Positions 39,362-48,605 of a DNA stretch of 64,000 nucleotides are shown piece by piece (within the stretch, counting starts at the first letter, position 1; each line of letters starts with the position of its first letter). The notes under the pieces are model-generated. The model made no database searches. It was not told the origin of the DNA and saw only the letters and a program-made list of their open reading frames with translations. Source of the stretch: Olivibacter jilunii (GTDB taxonomy: Bacteria; Bacteroidota; Bacteroidia; Sphingobacteriales; Sphingobacteriaceae); the NCBI RefSeq assembly GCF_900607235.1, contig NZ_LR027857.1, positions 142,472 to 206,471 of the forward strand, given 5' to 3'. The position numbers were made by a program, and so were the translations under genes.

Positions 39362-41062
39362 TTACATCAACCTAATTCCCTTTAAATTTAATTGAATATT
39401 TTTTTTATCTCGCCATACGTTCTCTTCAATAGAGAAACATGCGGTAAAAGGTATTCCTTTATTAATATGTGTTATATATTCCCCTAAGCCAAATCCAATA
39501 CAATCAAAGGCCGGAGCTCCTTCCTGTGTAATATACATCTTTAGGTGGTTCGCTCCTACCAACTGCGCCTCGCCTACAGAATACACATTTTTGGCAATAA
39601 AAACAGGTGCGTTGTTCTCGGGTCCGAACGGTGCAAATTGTTTTAAAACACGAAAGAATTTTGGTGTAATATCCGCTAGATGGATTTTTGCATCAATTGA
39701 AATTTCAGGTTCCAACAATTCGGGAGCGATACTTTGTGCCACTACCGCTTCAAATTTCGATTGCAATGCAGGCACATTTTCTGCTTTCATTGTTAGCCCC
39801 GCAGCATATTTATGTCCCCCAAACTGCTCTAATAGGTCACTACATTCAGATAGCGCCTCATATAAATCGAAGCCCGCCACAGATCGAGCAGATCCAGCTA
39901 CATGACCGTTTGATTTCGTAAGTACAATTGTCGGACGGTAATACTTTTCTGTTAAACGTGAAGCAACGATACCAATAACGCCTTTATGCCAATCTTCCTG
40001 GTAGACGACGGTTGTTTTACGTTTAATAAGCGTTTCACTTTTTTGAATAATTTCGAGCGCTTCTGCTGTAATCCGCGCATCAAAATCCTTCCGTTGCATA
40101 TTCTGTACGTCAATTAGCCCGCAACAGTTTTTTGCTTCTTCTAAACTTTTTGAAATCAATAGTTTTACCGCATCTTTTGCATGGTCGATTCTACCTGCGG
40201 CGTTGATCCGTGGGCCAATTTGAAAAATAACATCTGTTAAATTCATTTCACCGGCCTTCGTGGAAAGGTCAACCAAAGCCCTTAGTCCAAAGCTTGGATT
40301 ATTGTTCAATTTCTTTAATCCGTAATATGCCAACACCCGATTCTCTCCAGTTATCGGTACGATATCCGAAGCTATACTCACCGCAACAAGGTCGAGATAT
40401 TGAAAAACTTCTGCTTCCTCTAACTGATTTGTCTTTGCAAAAGCATGAATAATTTTGAAAGCGATACCGCAACCTGATAGCTCCTTATATGGATAGTTAC
40501 AATCTTTTCGCTTTGGATCCAAAACCGCTGTTGCCTTGGGCAATTCGTTCCCCGGCGTATGGTGATCACCAATGATAAAATCGATGCCCTTTTGTGCTGC
40601 ATACTCAATTTTGTCGACTGATTTAATACCACAGTCCAATGCAATAATTAGCGAATAGTTGTTCTCTGCTGCATAATCGATACCTTGGAAGGAAATACCG
40701 TAACCTTCTTTATACCGATCAGGGATATAATATCCTATATGGTTATAAAACCGCTTCAAAAAGCTGTAAAGTACTGAAACTGCAGTTGTTCCGTCCACAT
40801 CATAATCACCGTAGACCAAGATATTTTCCTTCATGCCGATAGCCTGTTCAATACGGCGAATAGCAAGGTCCATATCTTTCATCAAAAAGGGGCTATGGAG
40901 ATCGTCGAGTGAAGGCCTAAAGAATTTCCGTGCCTGCTCAAAGTCGAATACGCCTCGCTGTACCAACAATCTTGCTAAGACCTTATGTATATTAAGAGCC
41001 TTTGATAAGGAAGTAACGACATCTGTATCAACTGTATTTCTTTCAACCCACCTTTTTTGCAT
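39362..41062 (-). CDS. recJ: Single-stranded-DNA-specific exonuclease RecJ
   Basis: 566 residues. The DHH domain shows YGDYDVDGTTAVSVLYSFL, ALDCGIKS and IIGDHHTPG; the DHHA1 domain shows GGHKYAAGLTMK, and a C-terminal OB-fold is present (FAPFGPENNAPVF). RecJ degrades single-stranded DNA 5' to 3' in recombination and mismatch repair. It is probably co-transcribed with lptB. The 279 bp upstream hold ACTTATAACTTA-type short repeats near 41305-41340 and nothing else I can name. Confidence 0.96.
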   Translation of the reverse strand: MQKRWVERNTVDTDVVTSLSKALNIHKVLARLLVQRGVFDFEQARKFFRPSLDDLHSPFLMKDMDLAIRRIEQAIGMKENILVYGDYDVDGTTAVSVLYSFLKRFYNHIGYYIPDRYKEGYGISFQGIDYAAENNYSLIIALDCGIKSVDKIEYAAQKGIDFIIGDHHTPGNELPKATAVLDPKRKDCNYPYKELSGCGIAFKIIHAFAKTNQLEEAEVFQYLDLVAVSIASDIVPITGENRVLAYYGLKKLNNNPSFGLRALVDLSTKAGEMNLTDVIFQIGPRINAAGRIDHAKDAVKLLISKSLEEAKNCCGLIDVQNMQRKDFDARITAEALEIIQKSETLIKRKTTVVYQEDWHKGVIGIVASRLTEKYYRPTIVLTKSNGHVAGSARSVAGFDLYEALSECSDLLEQFGGHKYAAGLTMKAENVPALQSKFEAVVAQSIAPELLEPEISIDAKIHLADITPKFFRVLKQFAPFGPENNAPVFIAKNVYSVGEAQLVGANHLKMYITQEGAPAFDCIGFGLGEYITHINKGIPFTACFSIEENVWRDKKNIQLNLKGIRLM

Positions 41063-41341
41063 ATACTTTTACCTATTAAACTGTATCTCTCAAAGGCTAA
41101 TAAGAGAGTGACGGATACTTTGTACACGATGTAGGCTGCATGCATCTGCATTCCTGTATGACAGAGGCCCGAACACGCAACGAACACTTGTGAAAAAAAA
41201 GCATTTTGTCTAAGTTTGCGCTAATCAATGGGTAAATATACGCTTTTTTAGTTGTAAGTTTTAGGTTATACATTATACGTGGTCCAATCATTCACGGCAG
41301 TTTACTTATCACTTATAACTCATTACTTATAACTTATTCGC

Positions 41342-42118
41342 ATGCAAGCATTCTCACTTTATGAAGGTTCCTATTCTGTTGATAGCAGCAAAAAATTTAT
41401 CCCTTTCGATCCCTTAAAAGATGATCCGAAAGATCGAAAAGGCTCTTTGTTTATTCATATTCACCCCTTCCTCATCCAAACCGCTAAGGATCTGATTTTA
41501 CTGGACACTGGATTAGGATATAAGGATGATCTTGGCAATCTGGCACTACATAATAATATCAAGAAGGCAGGATTTGATCCTCGTGACGTAAGTTTTGTTT
41601 TGATGTCGCACCTACATCAAGACCATGCCGGTGGTATGGTTTTCGAGCACCAAGGCAAGTTACAACTGGCTTTTCCCGAAGCGGAGTATATTGTTTCACG
41701 TGGAGAGTGGGAAACTGGTTATAGCGGAAAGTCGGGTTCTTACAAAACCGCAATTTTTGATGTGCTGCAACGTAGCGGAAATCTAGAGTTAGTGGAAGGA
41801 AATGGGCGTATTAACGACACCATTACTTACGAGCACAGTGGTGGCCATACAGAGTTCCATCAAGTATTTCATATCAGCGAGAACAATTCACATTATTTTT
41901 TTGGAGGAGACGAGCTTCCCGAACCGGAGCAGCTTCTCCGAAAGTTTGTTGCTAAATATGATTTTGACGGTAAGAAAGCTATGCAACTTCGGGAAGAATA
42001 CGGAAACAAAGCAGCAGAAGAAGGATGGATCTGTATGTTTTACCACTCGACGGGAGCCCCCTTTGGCAAGGTTTCCAAGGTAGCTGATAGCTTTCGAGTA
42101 GAGCCGTTGGATAGTTAA
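41342..42118 (+). CDS. Metallo-beta-lactamase-fold hydrolase
   Basis: 258 residues without signal peptide. Metal-binding residues are visible in MSHLHQDHAGGMVF (HxHxDH), YEHSGGHTEFH (third His) and FFGGDELPEPEQ (bridging Asp), with a late His in FYHSTGAPF. The overall form resembles quorum-quenching lactonase-like and N-acyl-homoserine-lactone-lactonase-like members, but the substrate is not deducible. It is single, and the 90 bp after it carry a degraded TAGTTGAG repeat. Confidence 0.85.
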   Translation: MQAFSLYEGSYSVDSSKKFIPFDPLKDDPKDRKGSLFIHIHPFLIQTAKDLILLDTGLGYKDDLGNLALHNNIKKAGFDPRDVSFVLMSHLHQDHAGGMVFEHQGKLQLAFPEAEYIVSRGEWETGYSGKSGSYKTAIFDVLQRSGNLELVEGNGRINDTITYEHSGGHTEFHQVFHISENNSHYFFGGDELPEPEQLLRKFVAKYDFDGKKAMQLREEYGNKAAEEGWICMFYHSTGAPFGKVSKVADSFRVEPLDS

Positions 42119-42208
42119 ATAGGAAAATAGTTGAGTAGAAGAAGTCGTTAGGTTGCAGAATTTGGAACTACTTAACCACTTACTATTCTACTACTGAACT
42201 ATATGAAG

Positions 42209-42844
42209 CTAGATCAGCTGATATTGCGTGGCTACGCGGATGAGGGCTGCCGCATTTGAAACTTCAAATTTCTGCATCAGATTTCTTCGATGGGTCTCTA
42301 CCGTATGCGGGCTAATAAACAGTGTTTCGCCAATTTCCACCGTTGTTTTTCCCTCCGCAATACACCGAAGCACCTCCTGTTCGCGCCTGGTAAGTTTCGG
42401 TAAATTCATGGGATCATGCAAAGCTGCTTCGAACAAAGATTGCTGCACTTCCGGGCTGAAATAGAGCTTTTTGTTTACAACAGATTGGATCGCATTGATA
42501 ATTTCTTCCGCGCTTGCATTTTTTAACACATAACCATTAGCTCCATTCTGCAGCATCTTGGTAATCATGCTTCGCTCATTATAATTGCTTATGCCGATAA
42601 TATGAATATGCGGATGGAGCTGCTTAATCTGTTTACACAGATCAATACCACTGATATCCGGCAAATTAATATCGAGTAAAATTACATCGATATTGTTTTC
42701 TGCTAAAAACCGTAAAGCACTTTCGCCATCATGACAGCAAGCTTTGACCGTTACCGATTCGTTATCAGACAATAAGGCCTTCATACCTTCAAGCACCACA
42801 GGATGATCGTCAACGATAAGTAGGGATATATGCTTTATTGACAT
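42209..42844 (-). CDS. NarL/FixJ-type response regulator
   Basis: 211 residues. The receiver domain has the acidic pair in LLIVDDHPVV, the phosphoacceptor Asp in VILLDINLPDISG and the conserved Lys in YVLKNAS. The LuxR-type helix-turn-helix is at the C-terminus (LTRREQEVLRCIAEGKTTVE, then LFISPHTVETHRRNL). Its start lies 35 bp inside the end of the histidine kinase gene, implying coupled translation and a dedicated pair. Confidence 0.95.
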   Translation of the reverse strand: MSIKHISLLIVDDHPVVLEGMKALLSDNESVTVKACCHDGESALRFLAENNIDVILLDINLPDISGIDLCKQIKQLHPHIHIIGISNYNERSMITKMLQNGANGYVLKNASAEEIINAIQSVVNKKLYFSPEVQQSLFEAALHDPMNLPKLTRREQEVLRCIAEGKTTVEIGETLFISPHTVETHRRNLMQKFEVSNAAALIRVATQYQLI

Positions 42845-44837
42845 TGAATTCTATATTAATTGTTGTTCCCACATTTTTTTCAGACTGAATATCCAACTGG
42901 CCATTCAAATAAGCTACCCTGTTCTTCACGTTATGCAACCCCACTCCTTTTCCTTGTTGGTCGTCGGTATCAAAGCCACAGCCATCATCTTCTACGGTAA
43001 TAAAAACCTTTCCGTCGTTTTGAATACACTGCACCAGAATGGTGTTTGCTCCAGCGTGTCGCACGGCATTATTGATCAATTCCTGCAAAATACGATAAAC
43101 CATAATTTGCCGATCTTTATCATCCTCTAAACTAAAACCATAGGTCTGTAAAGATATGTTTATCCCGGATCGCTCAAGATCTTCACAAAAATCGCGAAGT
43201 GCGGTTACTAAGCCAAAACGCAATAAAGTTTCCGGCATCATATTCCTAGCGATTCTTCTCAACTCGTTTACAGCTACATCGAGTTTATTAAGAATAATCC
43301 GGTGTTGCTCTTGTGCTTGCGGCTCGGGACTTACACAGGGATTTTTAGATAAAAGCAATTTTACATTTGACAGCAATCCGCCTAAACCATCGTGTAAATC
43401 ACTTGCCAGACGCTTTCTTTCTTGCTCCTGTCCTTGCAACATAGCATTAAAAAATCGTATTTGTTGCTCTTTCTGCATACGCTGAAGCTGTTCTTCATGC
43501 AAATCGCACTGCTGCTTTGCTAACCGTTGTTTGTTTCGATAGAGTAAGTATCCAAGCCCAAGCAATATCAATAGGCACCCCAACACAATACAGATAAAGA
43601 CCAGCATCGTTTTATTGTATTTCAAGGCCGCTGAATTAAGCTCATTTTCGGCCTTTAGTGATACGATCTCCTTTTCTTTTTTTGCATCTTCATATTTCTT
43701 TTCTATTAGGTTTATCTTTACGTTAGTCTGCTTTTCGTTCACTGTGTCGGCCAGCGCAAGATACTCTTTCAAAAGCGCAAAAGCTTTAGCTTTATTGCCG
43801 ACTGCCTCTTCTACATTTACAAGGTTCCTCAAGCTAATCAGTTTATTTCGGGATAAAGGGAAGGCTTTGTTTTCGTTGTAGACGCGATAAGCCATTTCCT
43901 TTGCCTTATCGTACTGCTGATTCTCGAAATATAAATAATACTTACGGTTAAGGAGCTCGATGCGATTGTATGCTTCCTGGCGCTGGTTAGCGAAAGTGAT
44001 TCCTTCGTTAAAGTTTTTCAGCGCGCGATCGAAATTCTTTTCAACATATTGTTGGTACATTCCTGCGAGGACATAGTAGTTCGTCCAGGGATAGGCTTGC
44101 GGATAATCCTTTAATTGCTTATAAGCAAAATTGAGATGTGCTTGCATTCGCTCCCGATTGGCGGGTGAAAAGTCTTCTTGATAAAGCAAGGCCTTCACGA
44201 TACCTAAATGACTGTTAACAGCATCCGCATATTCATGATGATCAGCGAAAATAAGCGCTGCACGTTGAAAATAGGAATATGCCTTGTCATATTGCTTAAT
44301 GTCGGCAAAAACATTACCGATATCGTAATAATTGTTTGCCAAGAGCAATGAATCACCTATTCTTTCGAGAATCGGACAGGCTTTTTCGATCAGCAATCTC
44401 AAAAAAGTCTCTGTATCGTCTTCGCGTTGACTTATAGCACCTATATTATGCCATACCCGTGCAAGATAACGCTGTGCGTTGTGGGATGTATCTGTTTCCA
44501 GTAAAGCTTTGGCTTTTTCAAATGCTCGTCGCGCTTCAGACAGATTATAATGCTCCATGTAAACCCCTGCTACATAATAATGTGCAATGGCAAGCGTTAA
44601 AGGTTCTTTCAATCGAACACTTCTCTTGAAGGCATCTTGCGCAAAATCCATCGATTTTGCTGAATCGATGTAAAGCCAGTGATCGGATAAATCCTGAAGT
44701 GCACTTATCTTCTTTCGCTCGCTCGCATCACTTTTTAGTACATTCTTCAAACTATCTTCATTAAACGCTAACCTTTGTTGCGCAAATAGCGAATAGCAGG
44801 GGAAGAACGATAAATAAAAAACTAAAAAGTAATGCAT
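42810..44837 (-). CDS. TPR-containing sensor histidine kinase (HisKA_3 type)
   Basis: 675 residues from MHYFLVFYLSFFPCYSLFAQ, a signal peptide, preferred over the ATG 63 bp upstream. The periplasmic part (about 25-380) is a run of TPR-like helical pairs (QRYLARVWHNIGAISQREDD, ANNYYDIGNVFADIKQYDKA). A coiled coil and one membrane span (FICIVLGCLLILLGLGYLLY) lead to HisKA_3 (RKRLASDLHDGLGGLLSNVK; phosphorylated His in DLHDG) and a HATPase domain (ELINNAVRHAGAN, VEDDGCGFD, GKGVGLHNVKNRV). Its signal is unknown. It is divergent from the small beta-barrel gene. Confidence 0.93.
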   Translation of the reverse strand: MHYFLVFYLSFFPCYSLFAQQRLAFNEDSLKNVLKSDASERKKISALQDLSDHWLYIDSAKSMDFAQDAFKRSVRLKEPLTLAIAHYYVAGVYMEHYNLSEARRAFEKAKALLETDTSHNAQRYLARVWHNIGAISQREDDTETFLRLLIEKACPILERIGDSLLLANNYYDIGNVFADIKQYDKAYSYFQRAALIFADHHEYADAVNSHLGIVKALLYQEDFSPANRERMQAHLNFAYKQLKDYPQAYPWTNYYVLAGMYQQYVEKNFDRALKNFNEGITFANQRQEAYNRIELLNRKYYLYFENQQYDKAKEMAYRVYNENKAFPLSRNKLISLRNLVNVEEAVGNKAKAFALLKEYLALADTVNEKQTNVKINLIEKKYEDAKKEKEIVSLKAENELNSAALKYNKTMLVFICIVLGCLLILLGLGYLLYRNKQRLAKQQCDLHEEQLQRMQKEQQIRFFNAMLQGQEQERKRLASDLHDGLGGLLSNVKLLLSKNPCVSPEPQAQEQHRIILNKLDVAVNELRRIARNMMPETLLRFGLVTALRDFCEDLERSGINISLQTYGFSLEDDKDRQIMVYRILQELINNAVRHAGANTILVQCIQNDGKVFITVEDDGCGFDTDDQQGKGVGLHNVKNRVAYLNGQLDIQSEKNVGTTINIEFNVNKAYIPTYR

Positions 44838-44858
44838 AAGCAATGGGCGACTAACAAA

Positions 44859-44866
44859 CAAATTTA
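44859..44866 (-). promoter_or_regulatory. -7 element for the kinase/regulator operon
   Basis: TAAATTTG on the minus strand, 21 nt before the chosen kinase ATG (44837). It supports that start over the upstream ATG at 44900. Confidence 0.4.
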
Positions 44867-45010
44867 TCGATTCTCTCAAGCATAATTGTAAAGAAAACAA
44901 GAATATACCTGAAAACCATTAGAATAAAATCCCGAATGTATAGGATAGCATAAAAGAAAATAAAGCTTCAATTTTGAGCCAATGGTTTTTCAAAAAATAA
45001 TTCTAACTTA

Positions 45011-45487
45011 ATGATGAAACAATTTCTTTTCCTTTCAATCTTTTTAATGTTACTCGGGGCTCTGACCATAAAAACGGCTTCAGCCCAAAGCGGAGCTCCC
45101 TACAACACCGGTTTTGGTTTGTTTTTAGATCTAGGAAACGGTGGCACTTATGTCGGTCCTCATGTAAAACATTTCTTCACGGAAAACAATGCCGGACAAG
45201 CTATGGTATTATTTGGTAACGATATAACTATTCTAGGCGTAGAATACTCTTATAACAAACAAGTTCCTAATGCCGGGGGGCTTATGTGGAACGTAGGTAT
45301 TGGTCCGCAGGTGTTATTTGGCGATGGCGATACCGGATTTGCCTTCCGCCCACAGGCAGGTCTTGAATTTAAGGTTCCACAGGCTCCTTTAAGTGTTGGT
45401 TTCGACTGGCGTCCCTATTGGATAGTTTCGCCCGATTCGGAATTTGAGGCCGGTAGATTTGGGCTTACTTTTAAATACACGCTTTAA
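45011..45487 (+). CDS. Small outer-membrane beta-barrel-like protein, unknown function
   Basis: 158 residues with a clear signal peptide (about 1-25, cleavage after ASA). The mature part is short, Gly- and aromatic-rich, with alternating strands (GGLMWNVGIGPQVLF, FAFRPQAGLEFKVP, LSVGFDWRPYWIV) and ends FGLTFKYTL, a barrel-like C-terminus. It may be an eight-stranded OmpW/OmpX-like barrel. The divergent two-component system could control it, which is only a positional inference. Confidence 0.65.
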   Translation: MMKQFLFLSIFLMLLGALTIKTASAQSGAPYNTGFGLFLDLGNGGTYVGPHVKHFFTENNAGQAMVLFGNDITILGVEYSYNKQVPNAGGLMWNVGIGPQVLFGDGDTGFAFRPQAGLEFKVPQAPLSVGFDWRPYWIVSPDSEFEAGRFGLTFKYTL

Positions 45488-45607
45488 AGGTGGAAGGTTT
45501 AGGGCTTAAGGGGTAAGGTGGAAAGTTTAGGGTGTAGGGTTAGGGTTGATACTGCCCTGCACCTCATGCCCTTACCTTATACCTCACACCTAATGCCTTA
45601 CACCTCG
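45488..45607. repeat. G-rich and C-rich opposed repeat arms between convergent genes
   Basis: The left half holds AGGTGGAAGGTTTAGGG, GGGTGTAGGGTTAGGG and similar; the right half holds their complements (TGCCCTTACCTTATACCTC, ACACCTAATGCCTTACACCT), so the 120 bp can fold into a long imperfect hairpin. It lies between the ends of the barrel gene and uvrB, a natural place for a bidirectional terminator. The CACACCTTATTCCCTA stretch near 59800 belongs to the same type. Confidence 0.6.
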
Positions 45608-47635
45608 CTAAAACTTCTCCTTCATTGTTTTTTCAAGGGCAAACATTTCATCGCGAAGTTTGGCTGCCTGTAAAAAGTCCATATCCTTCGCTGCCCGTTC
45701 CATGTCTCTTTTTGCAGTATCGATTGCCTTCTGCAGTTGTGCTTTACTCATATACTGCACCACCGGGTCAGCCGCTACACTGCTGGCAGGATCCGGATCG
45801 ACATAGGCCTTCGCCGCTCCTCCTTTAAAATCGGCAACCGATGTCTGTTCCATAATGGCTTCTCTTGACTTGCCGACCGTACGAGGCACAATACCATGCT
45901 CCTCATTATATTTAATTTGCTTCTCTCTTCTTCTATTGGTTTCATCGATCGTTGCCCGCATACTATCAGTGATACTATCGGCATACATAATGACACGTCC
46001 CCGGTCGTTTCTCGCCGCTCGGCCAATCGTTTGTATTAGCGATGTTTGTGAACGTAAGAAACCTTCTTTATCGGCGTCTAAAATTGCCACTAAAGTTACT
46101 TCGGGCAAATCCAGTCCTTCACGCAGCAAGTTTATTCCCACTAACACGTCAAATTCACCCAAACGAAGTCCACGAAGGATCTCCACCCGTTCCAACGTTT
46201 TTATTTCGGAGTGAATATAACGTACTTTTATTCCTAATCGGCTCATATATTTTGTAAGCTCCTCCGACATTCTTTTTGTGAGTGTAGTTACCAAAACCCT
46301 TCCTCCTTCTTTGGTTACCTTATCTACCTCATCGAGTAAATCATCAACCTGATTAACTACCGGTCGAATTTCAATGGTTGGATCCAACAAACCTGTCGGC
46401 CTAATCACTTGCTCTACCACTACCCCTTCCGTTTTTTGCAGTTCATAATCACCGGGCGTAGCGCTCACATAAATGGTTTGCGGCGCCATTGATTCGAATT
46501 CCTGAAAATTCAGCGGTCGGTTATCGAGCGCCGCCGGTAAGCGAAAACCGTATTCTACAAGTGATATCTTTCGAGAGCGGTCGCCACCGTACATAGCCCG
46601 TATTTGGGGGACCGTCACATGACTTTCATCAATTACCATTAAATAATCGTCGGGAAAGTAATCTAACAGGCAGAAGGGGCGCATACCAGGTTGTCTGCCA
46701 TCAAAAAAGCGTGAATAATTTTCGATACCGCTACAATAACCTAACTCGCGCATCATCTCCAAATCATAATTTACACGCTCTTCCAAACGTTTTGCTTCGA
46801 GCATCCGACCATCCTTCACGAGTTGTTCCTTTCGTTGTACTAGTTCATCTTGTATAGCCCATAGGGATTGTGTAAATTTTTCTTTAGGCGTCACAAAAAG
46901 GTTAGCAGGAAATAGCGCTAACGTCTCCATCTTATCTAACGTTTTTCCCGATACAGGATCAATGACGCTCAGTTCTTCAATTTCATCTCCGAAGAAAGTA
47001 ATTCGATAGGCGTCATCCATATAAGCCGGAAAAACATCCACTGTATCACCCTTCACTCTAAAAGTTCCCCGTTTAAAATCAGCGGTTGTTCTTGCGTATA
47101 GAATCTCCACCAAACGATGTAAAAAGGCATTTCGGCTGATGGTGGTACCAACGCCGAAGCGAAATACGGAACGTGAAAAATCTTCAGGGTTTCCCATACC
47201 GTAGATACAAGAGATTGACGAAACGACAACGATGTCTCTTCGTCCTGACATCAAGGCTGATGTTGTGCGTAAACGTAATTTTTCAATCTCATCGTTAATC
47301 TGTAAATCTTTTTCTATATAGGTATTGGAGTGAGCAATATAGGCTTCTGGCTGATAATAATCGTAGTAAGAAACGAAATAGTTTACCGCATTTTCGGGAA
47401 AGAACTGCTTCATTTCGCCATAAAGCTGCGCTGCCAAAGTTTTATTATGGCTTAATATAAGGGTTGGCCGTTGTGTTTGCGCAATCACATTGGCAATGGT
47501 AAAAGTTTTACCCGAACCGGTGACGCCTAATAGTGTTTGATAATGTTCCCCGGCTTCTACTCCTTCAACCAATTGTCGAATGGCCTCGGGCTGATCACCT
47601 GTAGGAACGTATTCAGAGGATATTGTAAATTTCAT
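45608..47635 (-). CDS. uvrB: Excinuclease ABC subunit B
   Basis: 675 residues. Walker A GVTGSGKTFTIA, the beta-hairpin region YYDYYQPEAYIAHSNTYIEK, DEAD-like VIDESHVTVPQ, helicase motif VI region QTIGRAARNDRGRVIMYAD and the C-terminal UVR domain (about 637-672, LQKAIDTAKRDMERAAKDMD) are all present. UvrB verifies DNA damage and recruits UvrC in nucleotide excision repair. It is monocistronic in appearance. Confidence 0.98.
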   Translation of the reverse strand: MKFTISSEYVPTGDQPEAIRQLVEGVEAGEHYQTLLGVTGSGKTFTIANVIAQTQRPTLILSHNKTLAAQLYGEMKQFFPENAVNYFVSYYDYYQPEAYIAHSNTYIEKDLQINDEIEKLRLRTTSALMSGRRDIVVVSSISCIYGMGNPEDFSRSVFRFGVGTTISRNAFLHRLVEILYARTTADFKRGTFRVKGDTVDVFPAYMDDAYRITFFGDEIEELSVIDPVSGKTLDKMETLALFPANLFVTPKEKFTQSLWAIQDELVQRKEQLVKDGRMLEAKRLEERVNYDLEMMRELGYCSGIENYSRFFDGRQPGMRPFCLLDYFPDDYLMVIDESHVTVPQIRAMYGGDRSRKISLVEYGFRLPAALDNRPLNFQEFESMAPQTIYVSATPGDYELQKTEGVVVEQVIRPTGLLDPTIEIRPVVNQVDDLLDEVDKVTKEGGRVLVTTLTKRMSEELTKYMSRLGIKVRYIHSEIKTLERVEILRGLRLGEFDVLVGINLLREGLDLPEVTLVAILDADKEGFLRSQTSLIQTIGRAARNDRGRVIMYADSITDSMRATIDETNRRREKQIKYNEEHGIVPRTVGKSREAIMEQTSVADFKGGAAKAYVDPDPASSVAADPVVQYMSKAQLQKAIDTAKRDMERAAKDMDFLQAAKLRDEMFALEKTMKEKF

Positions 47636-47960
47636 CTATTATTTTCTTTAATTGCCAATGAGAGCTCGAGTCACTAATAATTACCTTGTGTGTCAATATT
47701 ATTTATATCTCGGCTTCATTGAGTGATTTATTTAATGGCCGTGGAGATTACGCTTATACAAAACTTTTTGCGTCTGTAATGCTCCAATGCTTTTTATTAA
47801 TGTTCCGTTGCTTATTCAATTTACGTTATTAAAGGCGTAAATGATACTTATTTGGACCGCTAACGAATTCTGTTATCGTTATGGTAAACAAAGATACGAA
47901 AAAGCTGTTTGATTGTTAATTACTAAGTGCGTACAAACCAACACCAAATTGTCTGAACAC
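47636..47960. other. Divergent promoter region of uvrB and upp
   Basis: No coding potential and none of the dispersed repeats. CAAAGATA at 47889-47896 is TATCTTTG on the uvrB strand, but a leader of over 250 nt would be unusual. Nothing else is recognisable. Confidence 0.4.
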
Positions 47961-48605
47961 ATGGCCTTTATTCTAAGTAAAGAAAACAGCATTGCGAATC
48001 ATTTCATTGCTGAAATGCGTGATCTCACTATCCAACAGGACCGAATGCGCTTTCGTCGCAACATGGAGCGTTTGGGCGAAATCTTTGCTTATGAAATAAG
48101 CAAAAAATTAGCGTTCAGGGCAGCCGAGGTAGAAACGCCGCTAGGTACCGCTGAAACGTCCTTATTGGTAGCGCAACCTGTACTGATTACGATTGTCCGT
48201 GCCGGGCTTCCTTTGCATGAAGGCCTTTTAAATTTTTTCGATCGTGCAGATTGTGGATTTATTGGCGCATACAGAAAAACAAAAAAAAGCGGTGCCTTCG
48301 AAATCGAGCGTAAGTATTTAACCTCTCCTGATTTGAAAGGTCGGACAGTTATTGTGATCGATCCAATGATTGCTACGGGTAGCAGCATGGTATTAAGCTG
48401 TCAAGAGCTGCTAGCGACCTATGACATCAAAGAATTGCATATTGTTGCCGCAATTGCGAGTGAAGAGGGCGTTGAGCATATTAAAGCTTATTTGCCCAAA
48501 GCCCATCTTTGGATTGGCGTAGTAGATAGCGAAATGACCAGCAAGGCTTACATTGTCCCCGGGCTTGGGGATGCCGGTGATTTAGCTTATGGGGAGAAAA
48601 GGTAA
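47961..48605 (+). CDS. upp: Uracil phosphoribosyltransferase
   Basis: 214 residues from MAFILSKENSIANHFIAEMR, the family's usual start; the open frame runs 16 codons further upstream from a TTG but with unrelated residues. The PRPP-binding loop VIVIDPMIATGSSMVLSCQE and the uracil-binding C-terminal GLGDAGDLAYGEK are intact. It salvages uracil to UMP. Immediately downstream is the largest 91-bp repeat array. Confidence 0.94.
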   Translation: MAFILSKENSIANHFIAEMRDLTIQQDRMRFRRNMERLGEIFAYEISKKLAFRAAEVETPLGTAETSLLVAQPVLITIVRAGLPLHEGLLNFFDRADCGFIGAYRKTKKSGAFEIERKYLTSPDLKGRTVIVIDPMIATGSSMVLSCQELLATYDIKELHIVAAIASEEGVEHIKAYLPKAHLWIGVVDSEMTSKAYIVPGLGDAGDLAYGEKR

